Assembly (NCBI GenBank): GCA_023266695.1
Contig: JAHFPO010000032.1
Span: 1 to 14,904, forward strand
Direction: 5' to 3'
Length of the DNA stretch: 14,904 nucleotides
Source of the DNA: Hyphomicrobiales bacterium
GTDB taxonomy: Bacteria > Pseudomonadota > Alphaproteobacteria > Rhizobiales > Xanthobacteraceae
A program made the position numbers and the translations under genes. Shown piece after piece: positions 7,424 to 14,324 of the stretch. The first letter of the stretch is position 1, and every line of letters starts with the position of its first letter. The notes beneath the pieces are model-generated. The model searched no databases, was not told the DNA's origin, and saw only the letters and a program-made list of their open reading frames with translations.

Positions 7424-8095
7424 CTACCTGGCGAGCAATTCTGCGTTGATGAACTTCACCACCTCGGCCGTCTCCGTTGCCGTGCGGCGCGTCACAGTCG
7501 CCTCGACGGCGCCGGGCCGGAAGAAGGACGGGAACCAGCCAAAATTGCGGACGTTCCATTTCTCTTGCGGCAACACCTCCGGGGCAACGCCGGGGACGGT
7601 GAAGTCCGCGATGAGTTCCATTGCTTGGCGCGTATCGGTGTGACAGCTCACGCAGTCCGTATTGAAGAAGTGGCTCTTGGCCGGGTCGGCGATGATGTCG
7701 ACGATCTCCTTTACGCGGCTTGCCGGAAGACTGCCGTCGAAGAAGTCTGCGGTCGCGACGCCCTTGCGATCGGCTTTCGGCAAAGGCGGATTTTGGAAAG
7801 CCGCATGACGGCAGGTGATTGGATTTTGATTGTTCGTCGCGGGTGCCGGCTGGACGTGGTTGCCGCCCCTGAAGTTGAGCATTTGAGCGACCTGCTGACC
7901 GTCGAGCATCGGTCCCGGTACCGGCACAAACGCGGGCGGGCTGACTCTATCGGTCTTTTGCATAGCCACGAAGATCCACGGTTCGGGTGTGTCCAGGGCC
8001 ATAATCGCCATGGAGGATTGGCGCTGCGGCGCAAGATGTTTTTCCAGCATGTCCTTCAGGGCATCTCGGAATGGCCTTGCGGGAGCACCCGTCAA
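7424..8095 (-). CDS. c-type heme-binding protein, C-terminal part of a probably frameshifted gene
   Basis: 223 residues if read from TTG at 8095-8093. One heme c attachment motif is present, C148-V-S-C151-H152. A second segment, PEPWIFVAMQKTD (about 37-49), appears conserved-looking, but I do not recognise the family. There is no signal peptide, although heme c is attached in the periplasm. The frame continues upstream of TTG as ANVHPG, and the region at 8092-8838 supplies a signal peptide but stops here, with a 4-nt TTGA overlap. The simplest reading is one exported protein of about 470 residues broken by a 1-nt deletion (or 2-nt insertion) near 8095-8125. Translational coupling through TTGA is the alternative. 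It lies downstream of the di-heme cytochrome in the same direction and converges on the malyl-CoA-lyase-like gene across 66 nt in which I see nothing. Confidence 0.65.
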   Translation of the reverse strand: MTGAPARPFRDALKDMLEKHLAPQRQSSMAIMALDTPEPWIFVAMQKTDRVSPPAFVPVPGPMLDGQQVAQMLNFRGGNHVQPAPATNNQNPITCRHAAFQNPPLPKADRKGVATADFFDGSLPASRVKEIVDIIADPAKSHFFNTDCVSCHTDTRQAMELIADFTVPGVAPEVLPQEKWNVRNFGWFPSFFRPGAVEATVTRRTATETAEVVKFINAELLAR

Positions 8096-8838
8096 TCCCG
8101 GATGAACATTCGCGGACGCCCCGCAGTATCCACCGCGGTCCCACCGAACTGGCCGGCGGCCAATCGATCGCGCAAAGCGATGGTGTCACGAACAACAGCC
8201 TGGAACGCATCCATGTCCGGCTTCGAGCGCGGAAGACATCCGTTCACAGCCGGTGGATCAAAAGGTAAAGTTATGAAGCTGAAAATCAGATGCGCGGCGA
8301 TGTCATGGACCTTGATTCCGCCATTCGGCTCGCGCGTCACCGGCTGGGCGACGAAGCGTATCTGCGGCTGTTGGCCGAACTGCCCAATGATCTCCTTGGA
8401 CAGACCTGGCGCACCTGGATCGATGCGGATGCCGGCGATGAACCAGGCGTCGATCTGCCTGACTTCTGCGGGTAGACGAATTTGACGCGGCGTCCCGGCA
8501 ACCTGGCCGGCAGGGCTATCCGCGATCGCGAGGAAGCGCCCAAAATCCGCTTCAGACCAGAGCCGCCCGCGTTGCGGTGCTGCGGCAGGCCCCGTAAGGT
8601 CCGAGAGGGCAATCAGATTGGCCAGGTCGCCTGCGTTTTTCGGCACTGGAAAAAGGATTGACACGTCATTGGCCGAAAGTGGCTTGGGCGTCTGCGCGAG
8701 AGCAGCACTTCCCGCTTCAAAGCCGGTCCGCCCCAAGAACGCAGCCGGGTCGCCTAAGAAGCTCAACCCGCCCAGAATAAGGATTCCGAGCCACGCAAAT
8801 CTCAATTGCTTGCGAGGAATCATTCCAATATTTTTCAT
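8092..8838 (-). CDS. Exported protein of unknown family, N-terminal part of a probably frameshifted heme protein gene
   Basis: 248 residues. The start has a basic stretch (PRKQLRFAW) then a hydrophobic core (LGILILGGLSFL) and an Ala-rich candidate signal peptidase site ending AALAQ at about residue 49, so export is likely. ATG 8838-8836 is preceded by ggggag at 6 nt, an excellent ribosome binding site. The mature part has no cysteine pair for heme. Its end, AGRPRMFIRD, looks out of place: the minus-1 frame over the same bases continues into the heme-binding ORF at 7424-8095. I did not recognise a family. It starts 55 nt after the di-heme cytochrome gene and is probably in its operon. GC is low, like the rest of the block. 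Confidence 0.65.
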   Translation of the reverse strand: MKNIGMIPRKQLRFAWLGILILGGLSFLGDPAAFLGRTGFEAGSAALAQTPKPLSANDVSILFPVPKNAGDLANLIALSDLTGPAAAPQRGRLWSEADFGRFLAIADSPAGQVAGTPRQIRLPAEVRQIDAWFIAGIRIDPGAPGLSKEIIGQFGQQPQIRFVAQPVTREPNGGIKVHDIAAHLIFSFITLPFDPPAVNGCLPRSKPDMDAFQAVVRDTIALRDRLAAGQFGGTAVDTAGRPRMFIRD

Positions 8839-8893
8839 GTGAATCTCCCCATTATGCTCGCATCCAGTTTCCTGGAGCGACAGATCGAAGGAC

Positions 8894-10726
8894 TCAAAGT
8901 GTCTTCAGATACTCGACCAGTACCCGACGCTGATCGGGAGTGAGCAAGCGACCGATGACTCCGATTCTCTTTTCGTCACTGAACTCATGGCCGGTGTTGA
9001 GGTTTCCCCGAATCGTTGTGTCGAATTCGAAGCCGCCGGCGAATTCTTCCTCATATCGGTATCCGACATTGATCGGATCGTACTCGCGGTGACCGAGATA
9101 GAACGTCTCCGGCCGTTCCTCTGCCGGTGACAGCAGCAGGTAGAGATTGGGCACCGATCCGTTGTGGAGATACGGCGGCGTCGCCCAGATGCCGTTGAGC
9201 GGACGAACTTTGTACGCCAATTCAGCCCGGATGCCGTTCTCACGAAATCCGTTCATTTGTTTGCGTTGGTCTGGAGAAATCGGTGGCGTCTGGCTGTCAT
9301 ACCATTGGTTCGCCGTCTTCTCGACGAGCTTGCCGAGTGCGTTTCCGAAATCGGAAGGAATTCCGAGATTTGGTGGAACTTTGACTGTTCGCTTCTTCAT
9401 GTCCTCGGCCTGGGCCGGGTCCGTACCAACGTGCTCGATAGAGACCTGCTCAAGATTGAGATAGCGCTCGCCCGCCGCATTCGGCGGCGTCCAGCGCTTG
9501 GAATTCCAGAAATCGGGGCTCGTCACGGGAGCCAGGTGGCAGTCCTGGCAAATCTTCTTGTAGAGTTCCGCCCCTTTCTCCGCGAGGGCGGTATTGATCG
9601 GTGGAAAGACGCCAGCAGGCCACTTGGGCGACTTTAGACCGGTGCAACCGCTCGCAGTGGGCGGTGTTGGGACGGTGAAGCCGCAGTTTGCATCCGGCTG
9701 CTTTCCGGCAATCAATAACTCCATCTCGTACAGCGTCTTCACTTCGACGCTTGAATCGTAGAGCGGCTTATTCGGATTGATTAGGTTCAGCCACGCCCCC
9801 ACGCCGAGCGCCTCGCCCGCATTTCGCACCATGGGTTGCTCGATCGAGCCGTTGTACTGGACCCATAAGAACCACGGGACATTCCAGATGCGCGGATAAT
9901 GAACGGGCGCCGATGTGGAGACATAGTTCTCGTGTGCATTCAGATCGAGCGCGAACACCAGATTGCCGATGCGGCTGAGGGCATCGAGGCGGGCGTAGCC
10001 TTCGGTCACGCTGTTGTTCTTCACCTTCTCGTCGAGCTTGTGAATGGTGCTGACTTGCATCAGCACCCGATCGAGTTGCTCGGATAACTTGGCCTTGGCG
10101 TCGTCGGTTGCTTTATCCCCCAGAATGTTTTTCGCAAATCGATCGAAGCGAAAGGGCATGTATTTCGTGAACAGGAGCGAGAGGCCCATCGCCTTGCGGA
10201 GCTTGTCAAGGTCGGTGAGCGCAGGCCCGCCGTCGATTAATATCGTGGTTCCCTGATAGCTGAGCCGGCCCGTATGGCACGCCGCACAGGTCAGCCCGAC
10301 CCTGGTCATGTCCATATTCGTCTGCGGATTTTTCCAAGGTTGACCGGTAGAGGAGACGAGCATGGGCCCGCCCTTGGCGAAGCCGACCGGCAGTTCATGC
10401 GTGCTGCTATACGTTTTTCCCGGGATGAAACCGAAGCGATCGAGGTAGGTGGGATCACTGAGACGCCCGGCAGCGGCGAGGGAGAACGCCGGCTGTTCGA
10501 GAACCATGAACCATTCGTAGGGAATACCGAAGGTCTGCGTGCCCTGGCTGGCGTGGTAATACCATTCCCGTTCGCCCGGTTTCCAATTCTGTTCGAGCCA
10601 GACGGCTTTCTGAATCGGCGGATAATCCGGCAAGCTGACGGTGAAATTGGCCTGCACGTATTTCCAGCCGGCGATCGCAGCAACGACAACGACTACGCCG
10701 ATAATGATCTTCAGGTTTTGCTTCAT
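8894..10726 (-). CDS. Membrane-anchored di-heme c-type cytochrome, peroxidase/RoxA-like
   Basis: 610 residues. Residues 4-20 form one hydrophobic segment after MKQN, an uncleaved anchor or signal peptide that places the rest in the periplasm. Two heme c motifs are visible: C147-A-A-C150-H151-TG and C393-Q-D-C396-H397. The C-terminal stretch PPYLHNGSVPNLYLLL (near 527-542) followed by RPETFYLG is a pattern I associate with di-heme peroxidase-like proteins and rubber oxygenase RoxA relatives; the end (RRVLVEYLKTL) is typical too. Such proteins reduce peroxide or carry out oxidative chemistry at one heme with electron relay through the other. The substrate cannot be inferred. ATG 10726-10724 is the first Met before the anchor; the ribosome binding site is weak. 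GC is clearly below that of the flanking core genes (32/60 and 33/60 in two samples), suggesting transfer. It heads the minus-strand block. Confidence 0.85.
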   Translation of the reverse strand: MKQNLKIIIGVVVVVAAIAGWKYVQANFTVSLPDYPPIQKAVWLEQNWKPGEREWYYHASQGTQTFGIPYEWFMVLEQPAFSLAAAGRLSDPTYLDRFGFIPGKTYSSTHELPVGFAKGGPMLVSSTGQPWKNPQTNMDMTRVGLTCAACHTGRLSYQGTTILIDGGPALTDLDKLRKAMGLSLLFTKYMPFRFDRFAKNILGDKATDDAKAKLSEQLDRVLMQVSTIHKLDEKVKNNSVTEGYARLDALSRIGNLVFALDLNAHENYVSTSAPVHYPRIWNVPWFLWVQYNGSIEQPMVRNAGEALGVGAWLNLINPNKPLYDSSVEVKTLYEMELLIAGKQPDANCGFTVPTPPTASGCTGLKSPKWPAGVFPPINTALAEKGAELYKKICQDCHLAPVTSPDFWNSKRWTPPNAAGERYLNLEQVSIEHVGTDPAQAEDMKKRTVKVPPNLGIPSDFGNALGKLVEKTANQWYDSQTPPISPDQRKQMNGFRENGIRAELAYKVRPLNGIWATPPYLHNGSVPNLYLLLSPAEERPETFYLGHREYDPINVGYRYEEEFAGGFEFDTTIRGNLNTGHEFSDEKRIGVIGRLLTPDQRRVLVEYLKTL

Positions 10727-10896
10727 CGCAACGCCCCCGAACCAGTTATTTAGGCCCGTTTGCCCCAGTTTTATCTAAGCGCATTGCGATAGGACGACGC
10801 AATGTTTGATTGAGCTTGCCATATTCATATCCTAAAAGTTTAGCTATCGGAACAGCCAATTCGCCGTGTCCGATTGCGAGCCTGTCGAGGGTCCCG
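10727..10896. other. AT-richer junction between the cytochrome block and the lyase remnant; likely holds the cytochrome promoter
   Basis: 170 nt with no convincing gene. The part from about 10740 to 10860 is visibly AT-richer than the flanking GC-rich DNA and lies just upstream of the di-heme cytochrome, so it should hold that promoter. A minus-strand frame through it ends at 10746 but is mostly antisense to the remnant. It is one candidate end of the inserted segment; I could not see terminal inverted repeats matching 7358-7423. Confidence 0.35.
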
Positions 10897-11058
10897 GCCA
10901 AGCGGATTCTGAAGGTGAATTCCGACGGCACCGGCGCGGTGATGATCGACGGCAAGATGCAGGACGACGCCACCTTCCGGCAGGCCAAGGTGATCGTGGA
11001 CCTCGCCAAGCTCGTCGCCGCCAAAGACCGCTCCCGCGCCGGACTGTACGAATTATGA
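10897..11058 (+). pseudogene. 3' remnant of a second malyl-CoA-lyase-like (CitE family) gene
   Basis: The 54 codons align without gaps, including the stop, to the end of the intact lyase gene (7196-7357). In the core, 10924-11028 against 7223-7327, I count 94/105 identical bases and 32/35 identical residues (DGTGA, MIDGKMQDDAT, DLAKLVAAKD); most differences are synonymous. The last ten residues diverge, ending SRAGLYEL here and MRARYGM in the intact gene. Nothing upstream encodes the barrel, so this is a dead 3' end. An 82-codon frame from ATG 10810 reads through it, but its first 29 codons are unrelated and probably meaningless. The mostly synonymous divergence suggests it was once a functional gene, either a paralog or a displaced original. 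Confidence 0.85.
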
Positions 11059-11060
11059 CC

Positions 11061-11088
11061 GAAATCCGTCGCGATTGACTCCCCATTC
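11061..11088 (+). promoter_or_regulatory. Possible heat-shock (sigma-32) promoter of hspQ
   Basis: CCCCATTC at 11081-11088 matches seven of eight positions of the sigma-32 -10 consensus (CCCCATNT). A poor -35 candidate, ending gaaa at 11061-11064, lies 16 nt upstream. The expected start site is about 40 nt before the hspQ ATG. HspQ is heat-shock induced in E. coli. The -35 match is weak, so this is tentative. Confidence 0.3.
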
Positions 11089-11135
11089 TTGGGACTGCGA
11101 AACTCGTCGGCATTGTTCTGCTGTATCGGCTTGCC

Positions 11136-11465
11136 ATGAAAAACCGCCAAGCCAAGTTCCACATCGGCCAGGTCGTCCGCCACCGCGTCTATCCGTTCCG
11201 CGGCATCGTGTTCGACGTCGACCCGATCTTCAGCAATACCGAGGAGTGGTATCTAGCAATCCCGGCGGAAATCCGTCCGGCCAAGGACCAGCCGTTCTAT
11301 CATCTGCTCGCCGAGAACGCGGAGTCCGAATACATCGCCTATGTATCCGAGCAGAACCTCGTCCCCGACACATCCGGCGAGCCGCTGCGCCATCCCGAGC
11401 TCAAGGAGCGCTTCGATTCCGACGACAGCGGCAGCTACCGGTCGCGCGACCATCTGCTGCACTGA
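11136..11465 (+). CDS. hspQ: Heat shock protein HspQ (YccV-like hemimethylated-DNA-binding domain)
   Basis: 109 residues covering the whole YccV/HspQ domain: KFHIGQVVRHRVYPFRGIVFDVDP (about 6-29), EEWY, then the conserved QPFYHLLAE and YIAYVSEQNLVPD (about 68-80), with an acidic tail. Usual family length is about 105. In E. coli HspQ acts in the cytoplasm as a specificity-enhancing factor of Lon protease, and the domain was first linked to hemimethylated oriC DNA. ATG 11136 starts at the conserved N-terminus; its ribosome binding site is weak. It lies 77 nt after the lyase remnant, so an intact lyase gene may once have preceded it. It converges on ialB. Confidence 0.88.
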   Translation: MKNRQAKFHIGQVVRHRVYPFRGIVFDVDPIFSNTEEWYLAIPAEIRPAKDQPFYHLLAENAESEYIAYVSEQNLVPDTSGEPLRHPELKERFDSDDSGSYRSRDHLLH

Positions 11466-11493
11466 GGGCCTCATGGCCCCGTCGGAAACGGCG

Positions 11494-11518
11494 ACGGCGC
11501 GCGGGATGCGCGCGCCGT
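11494..11518. terminator. GC-rich hairpin between convergent hspQ and ialB
   Basis: Perfect 9-bp arms, 11494-11502 (acggcgcgc) and 11510-11518 (gcgcgccgt), with a 7-nt loop. It lies 29 nt after the hspQ stop and 38 nt from the ialB end, the expected place for a shared terminator. There is no strong T-run on either strand. Confidence 0.45.
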
Positions 11519-11555
11519 ATCTCAACGCCGGGCGGATTCTCGCCCGCGATAGCGT

Positions 11556-12233
11556 TTACTTCTTCTGGCTATCGAGCAGTTCCTTGGCCTTCTTCTGCAG
11601 ACCTTCCTGCATTTTGTCGCGCTGCTCGGCCAGCACTTTTGGATCGACCGGGGGCCCGTCGTAGGACTTGGCGAAGTCCTTGAGCGGGAGCGTGAAGTTC
11701 ACGGTGCGGCCGACCTGGTTGATGGCCTGGACGGTCAGGGCCTGGCCCTTTTTCATGCGGCCGATGAACTCCACATTGATATCCATATCGCCATAGCAGG
11801 CGTTGGGGAAACAGATCGAATATTTCGCCGGCGTCGGCGGCGTCTGATCGACCACCACGCGCAAACCGGGCTGCAACTGCATGCCGGGCGGAACGGCGAC
11901 GATGAATTGCTTCTTCGGATCGTCTTGCACCTCGCGTACTGCGACCGAGGCGAGGAATTGCCCGGTCTCGGCGCGGATGTCCTGGGAGGTCAGGCAAATT
12001 TCCTTTTTCGCCTCCGGGTCGGTGCTGCAGATCTTGATCCACGGCGTCGGAATGGCGACCGCCTGTTGCCCCTGGGATTCAGCCGGTGGGGCCTCCTTGG
12101 CCGCGGGCGGGGCCTTTTGCTGGGGAGCGGCCTTCGGCTGCTGCGCCAAGGCTCCGGCACTTGATCCGATGACGACCAGCACGGCGCCGAGAGCGACCAC
12201 GCAGGTCAGCACGATGGACGAGCGAATCTTCAT
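11556..12233 (-). CDS. Invasion-associated locus B (IalB) family exported protein
   Basis: 225 residues. A cleavable signal peptide (core IVLTCVVALGAVLVVIGSSAGALA) is followed by a Pro/Ala/Gln-rich linker (about 31-60) and the IalB domain. Four cysteines, C69, C80, C141 and C146 (ICSTDP, ICLTSQD, SICFPNACYGD), fit the conserved disulfide-forming pattern of the family. The C-terminus (about 195-225) is a charged helix rich in Lys and Gln, likely a coiled coil. IalB is named for erythrocyte invasion in Bartonella; in free-living relatives it is a periplasmic or envelope protein of unknown role. ATG 12233-12231 is chosen over longer in-frame starts because it begins the signal peptide and has gggga just upstream. 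Confidence 0.88.
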   Translation of the reverse strand: MKIRSSIVLTCVVALGAVLVVIGSSAGALAQQPKAAPQQKAPPAAKEAPPAESQGQQAVAIPTPWIKICSTDPEAKKEICLTSQDIRAETGQFLASVAVREVQDDPKKQFIVAVPPGMQLQPGLRVVVDQTPPTPAKYSICFPNACYGDMDINVEFIGRMKKGQALTVQAINQVGRTVNFTLPLKDFAKSYDGPPVDPKVLAEQRDKMQEGLQKKAKELLDSQKK

Positions 12234-12455
12234 GAAAAGGTCCCCTGTGATTTTCCCGATTGAGGGATTCGCAGCGCGCCCAGCGCGCCAGAAATGGTCG
12301 TACGCGAGTGTTGCCTCGCCAAGCCCGCGACCCTTCGGCGGCAAATGAGGCAAGACCGTGACGCGGACGCCTGTTTTCGGGTCCGGCCATGGTATCGTCG
12401 CAACGCCGTTAGCCGCTTGATTCGATCAACGGAAGTGCCGGAGGTCGCAGGCGAA
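12234..12455. promoter_or_regulatory. Divergent intergenic region between ialB and the binding-protein gene
   Basis: 222 nt between two divergent start codons, expected to carry both promoters. It holds the ialB ribosome binding site (gggga within 12234-12245) and ggagg at 12440-12444 ahead of the plus-strand gene. I see no clear -35/-10 pair, operator palindrome or RNA gene. Open frames crossing it are antisense or N-terminal extensions lacking conserved content. Confidence 0.35.
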
Positions 12456-14324
12456 ATGCCGACACGGAACGGGGTGACGGGTTTCATGCGATGGCGTCCC
12501 TCGCTTGCGGCGATGAGCCTCATCGCGCTCCCGCTCGCTTCCCAGGCGATGGGCGAGCCGCGGCACGCCACCGCCATGCACGGCGAGCCTGCCTATGGCG
12601 CCGGATTCAGCCATTTCCGCTACGCCAATCCGACAGCTCCCAAGGGCGGCAGGCTCATCCAGGCCTTCGTCGGCAGTTTCGACAGCCTCAATCCGCTGAT
12701 CGTGCGCGGCAATCCCTTCCAGCAGGTGCGCGGGCTGGTGATCGAAAGCCTGCTCGCGCGCGGCTCCGACGAGCCCTTCACGCTCTACGGCCTGATCGCC
12801 GAGAAGGTCGAGACCGACGACGAACGCTCTTACGTCGTCTTCCATCTCGATCCGCGCGCGCGTTTCTCCGACCGCCGGCCGGTGACGGCCGAGGACGTGC
12901 TGTTCTCGTGGCGGCTCCTGCGCGACAAGGGCAGGCCCAATCACCGCGCTTATTACTCGAAGGTCGTGCGCGCGGAAAAAATCGGCGAGCGCGCGGTGCG
13001 CTTCGATTTCGCCCACGGGAGCGGCCAAGAGAGAGGCCAAGTGCGCGACCGCGAATTGCCCCTGATCCTCGGCCTGATGCCGGTGCTGCCGGCTCACGCC
13101 GTCGATCCCGAACGCTTCGAGGAGACGACCTTCGCGCCGCCGACCGGCAGCGGCCCCTACAGGGTCGCCGAGGTGCGGCCGGGCGAGAGCGTAACGCTCA
13201 AGCGCGATCCCGACTATTGGGGCCGCGATCTCGCGGTCAACCGCGGCCATTACAATTTCGACGAGTTGCGCTTCGACTTCTACCGTGACGGCAATACCTG
13301 GTTCGAGGCGTTCAAGCGAAAATTGTACGACCTGCGCTTCGAGACCGACCCCGGCCGCTGGGCGGAGCAATATGATTTTCCTACCGCCAAGACGGGAAAG
13401 CTCATACGCGAAGGCATCGGCAGCGGCCAGCCGAAGCCATTGCTGGCGCTCGTCTTCAACACCCGCCGCGCCATCTTCGCCGACGCGCGCGTGCGCGAGG
13501 CGCTGATCGAATTGTTCGATTTCGAATGGGCGAATGCCAATCTCTATTTCGGCGCCTACCGGCGGACGGCGAGCTATTTCGAGGGCTCGGAACTGTCCGC
13601 GCGCGGGCGGCCGGCGGACGGGCGCGAGCGCGCGCTGCTCGCTCCCTTCCCCGAGGCGGTGCGTGCGGACGTGCTAGAAGGCCGCTATCAGCCGCCGGTC
13701 TCCGACGGCTCCGGCCGCGACCGGGCGCATCTCAGGCGCGCGATCGAGCTGTTCGCCGCCGCGGGCTGGACCTTGCGCGCCGGCGTGCTCACCCATCAGG
13801 CGAGCGGCGAAGCCTTCTCGTTCGAGATCATGGTCGCGGGCAAGGACGAGGAGCGGCTGGCGCTCGCCTATCAGAACATGCTGCGTCGGGCCGGCATCGA
13901 GATGAAAATCCGCTTCGTGGACGGCGCCCAGTTCGAGCGCCGGCGCCAGAACTATGACTTCGACATGATGCCCTATGCCTGGCAGCAGTCGCTCTCGCCC
14001 GGCAACGAGCAGGCGTTCTATTTCGGCTCCGAGGCCGCCGACGTACCCGGCACGCGCAACTACATGGGGGTGAAAGGCCGCGCCGTCGATGCGCTGATCG
14101 CCGCGCTGCTCGCGGCGCACGCGCGCGAGGATTTCGTCGCCGCGGTGCGCGCGCTCGACCGGGTGCTGATGTCGGGCCTCTATGGGGTGCCGCTCTATCA
14201 TCTCCCCGAGCAATGGATCGCGCGCTGGCCCGGGATCGAGCGCCCGCGCGAGACCTCGCTCGCGGGCCCGCTGATCGAGACTTGGTGGCGGGCGGAGGCA
14301 CCCGCGCCGAAGGTGTCGCCGTGA
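12456..14324 (+). CDS. YejA-like ABC transporter periplasmic substrate-binding protein (SBP family 5)
   Basis: 622 residues from ATG 12456. This is a cluster C solute-binding protein for oligopeptides, related to YejA (microcin C and antimicrobial peptide import in enterobacteria). The signal peptide is RWRPSLAAMSLIALPLASQAMG (in two parts: basic RWR, then a hydrophobic core), with ATG 12486 an equally possible start. Family hallmarks are FSHFRYANPTAPKGG, then FVGSFDSLNPLIVRG, FHLDPRARFSDRRPVTAEDV, PPTGSGPYRV and KRDPDYWGRDLAVNRG. ATG 12456 follows ggagg. No permease or ATPase gene follows; instead the stop overlaps an acyl-CoA synthetase start as GTGA, so the transporter membrane parts must be encoded elsewhere. 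Confidence 0.88.
   Translation: MPTRNGVTGFMRWRPSLAAMSLIALPLASQAMGEPRHATAMHGEPAYGAGFSHFRYANPTAPKGGRLIQAFVGSFDSLNPLIVRGNPFQQVRGLVIESLLARGSDEPFTLYGLIAEKVETDDERSYVVFHLDPRARFSDRRPVTAEDVLFSWRLLRDKGRPNHRAYYSKVVRAEKIGERAVRFDFAHGSGQERGQVRDRELPLILGLMPVLPAHAVDPERFEETTFAPPTGSGPYRVAEVRPGESVTLKRDPDYWGRDLAVNRGHYNFDELRFDFYRDGNTWFEAFKRKLYDLRFETDPGRWAEQYDFPTAKTGKLIREGIGSGQPKPLLALVFNTRRAIFADARVREALIELFDFEWANANLYFGAYRRTASYFEGSELSARGRPADGRERALLAPFPEAVRADVLEGRYQPPVSDGSGRDRAHLRRAIELFAAAGWTLRAGVLTHQASGEAFSFEIMVAGKDEERLALAYQNMLRRAGIEMKIRFVDGAQFERRRQNYDFDMMPYAWQQSLSPGNEQAFYFGSEAADVPGTRNYMGVKGRAVDALIAALLAAHAREDFVAAVRALDRVLMSGLYGVPLYHLPEQWIARWPGIERPRETSLAGPLIETWWRAEAPAPKVSP

Noticed and set aside
7565..8485. 306-codon plus-strand frame across the heme protein genes
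   Set aside because: It is antisense to genes with a good ribosome binding site, a signal peptide and a heme motif, and shows no motif of its own.
7358..10896. Insertion sequence or integrase-bearing element
   Set aside because: No transposase or integrase frame and no matching terminal inverted repeats were seen, so the segment is described as a possible insertion only.
10746..11183. 145-codon minus-strand frame between the cytochrome block and hspQ
   Set aside because: Most of it is the antisense of the lyase remnant; the same antisense peptide appears opposite the intact lyase gene. Only its last about 25 codons are unexplained, too little to call a gene.
12426..13370. 314-codon minus-strand frame
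   Set aside because: Antisense to the YejA-like gene and without family features.
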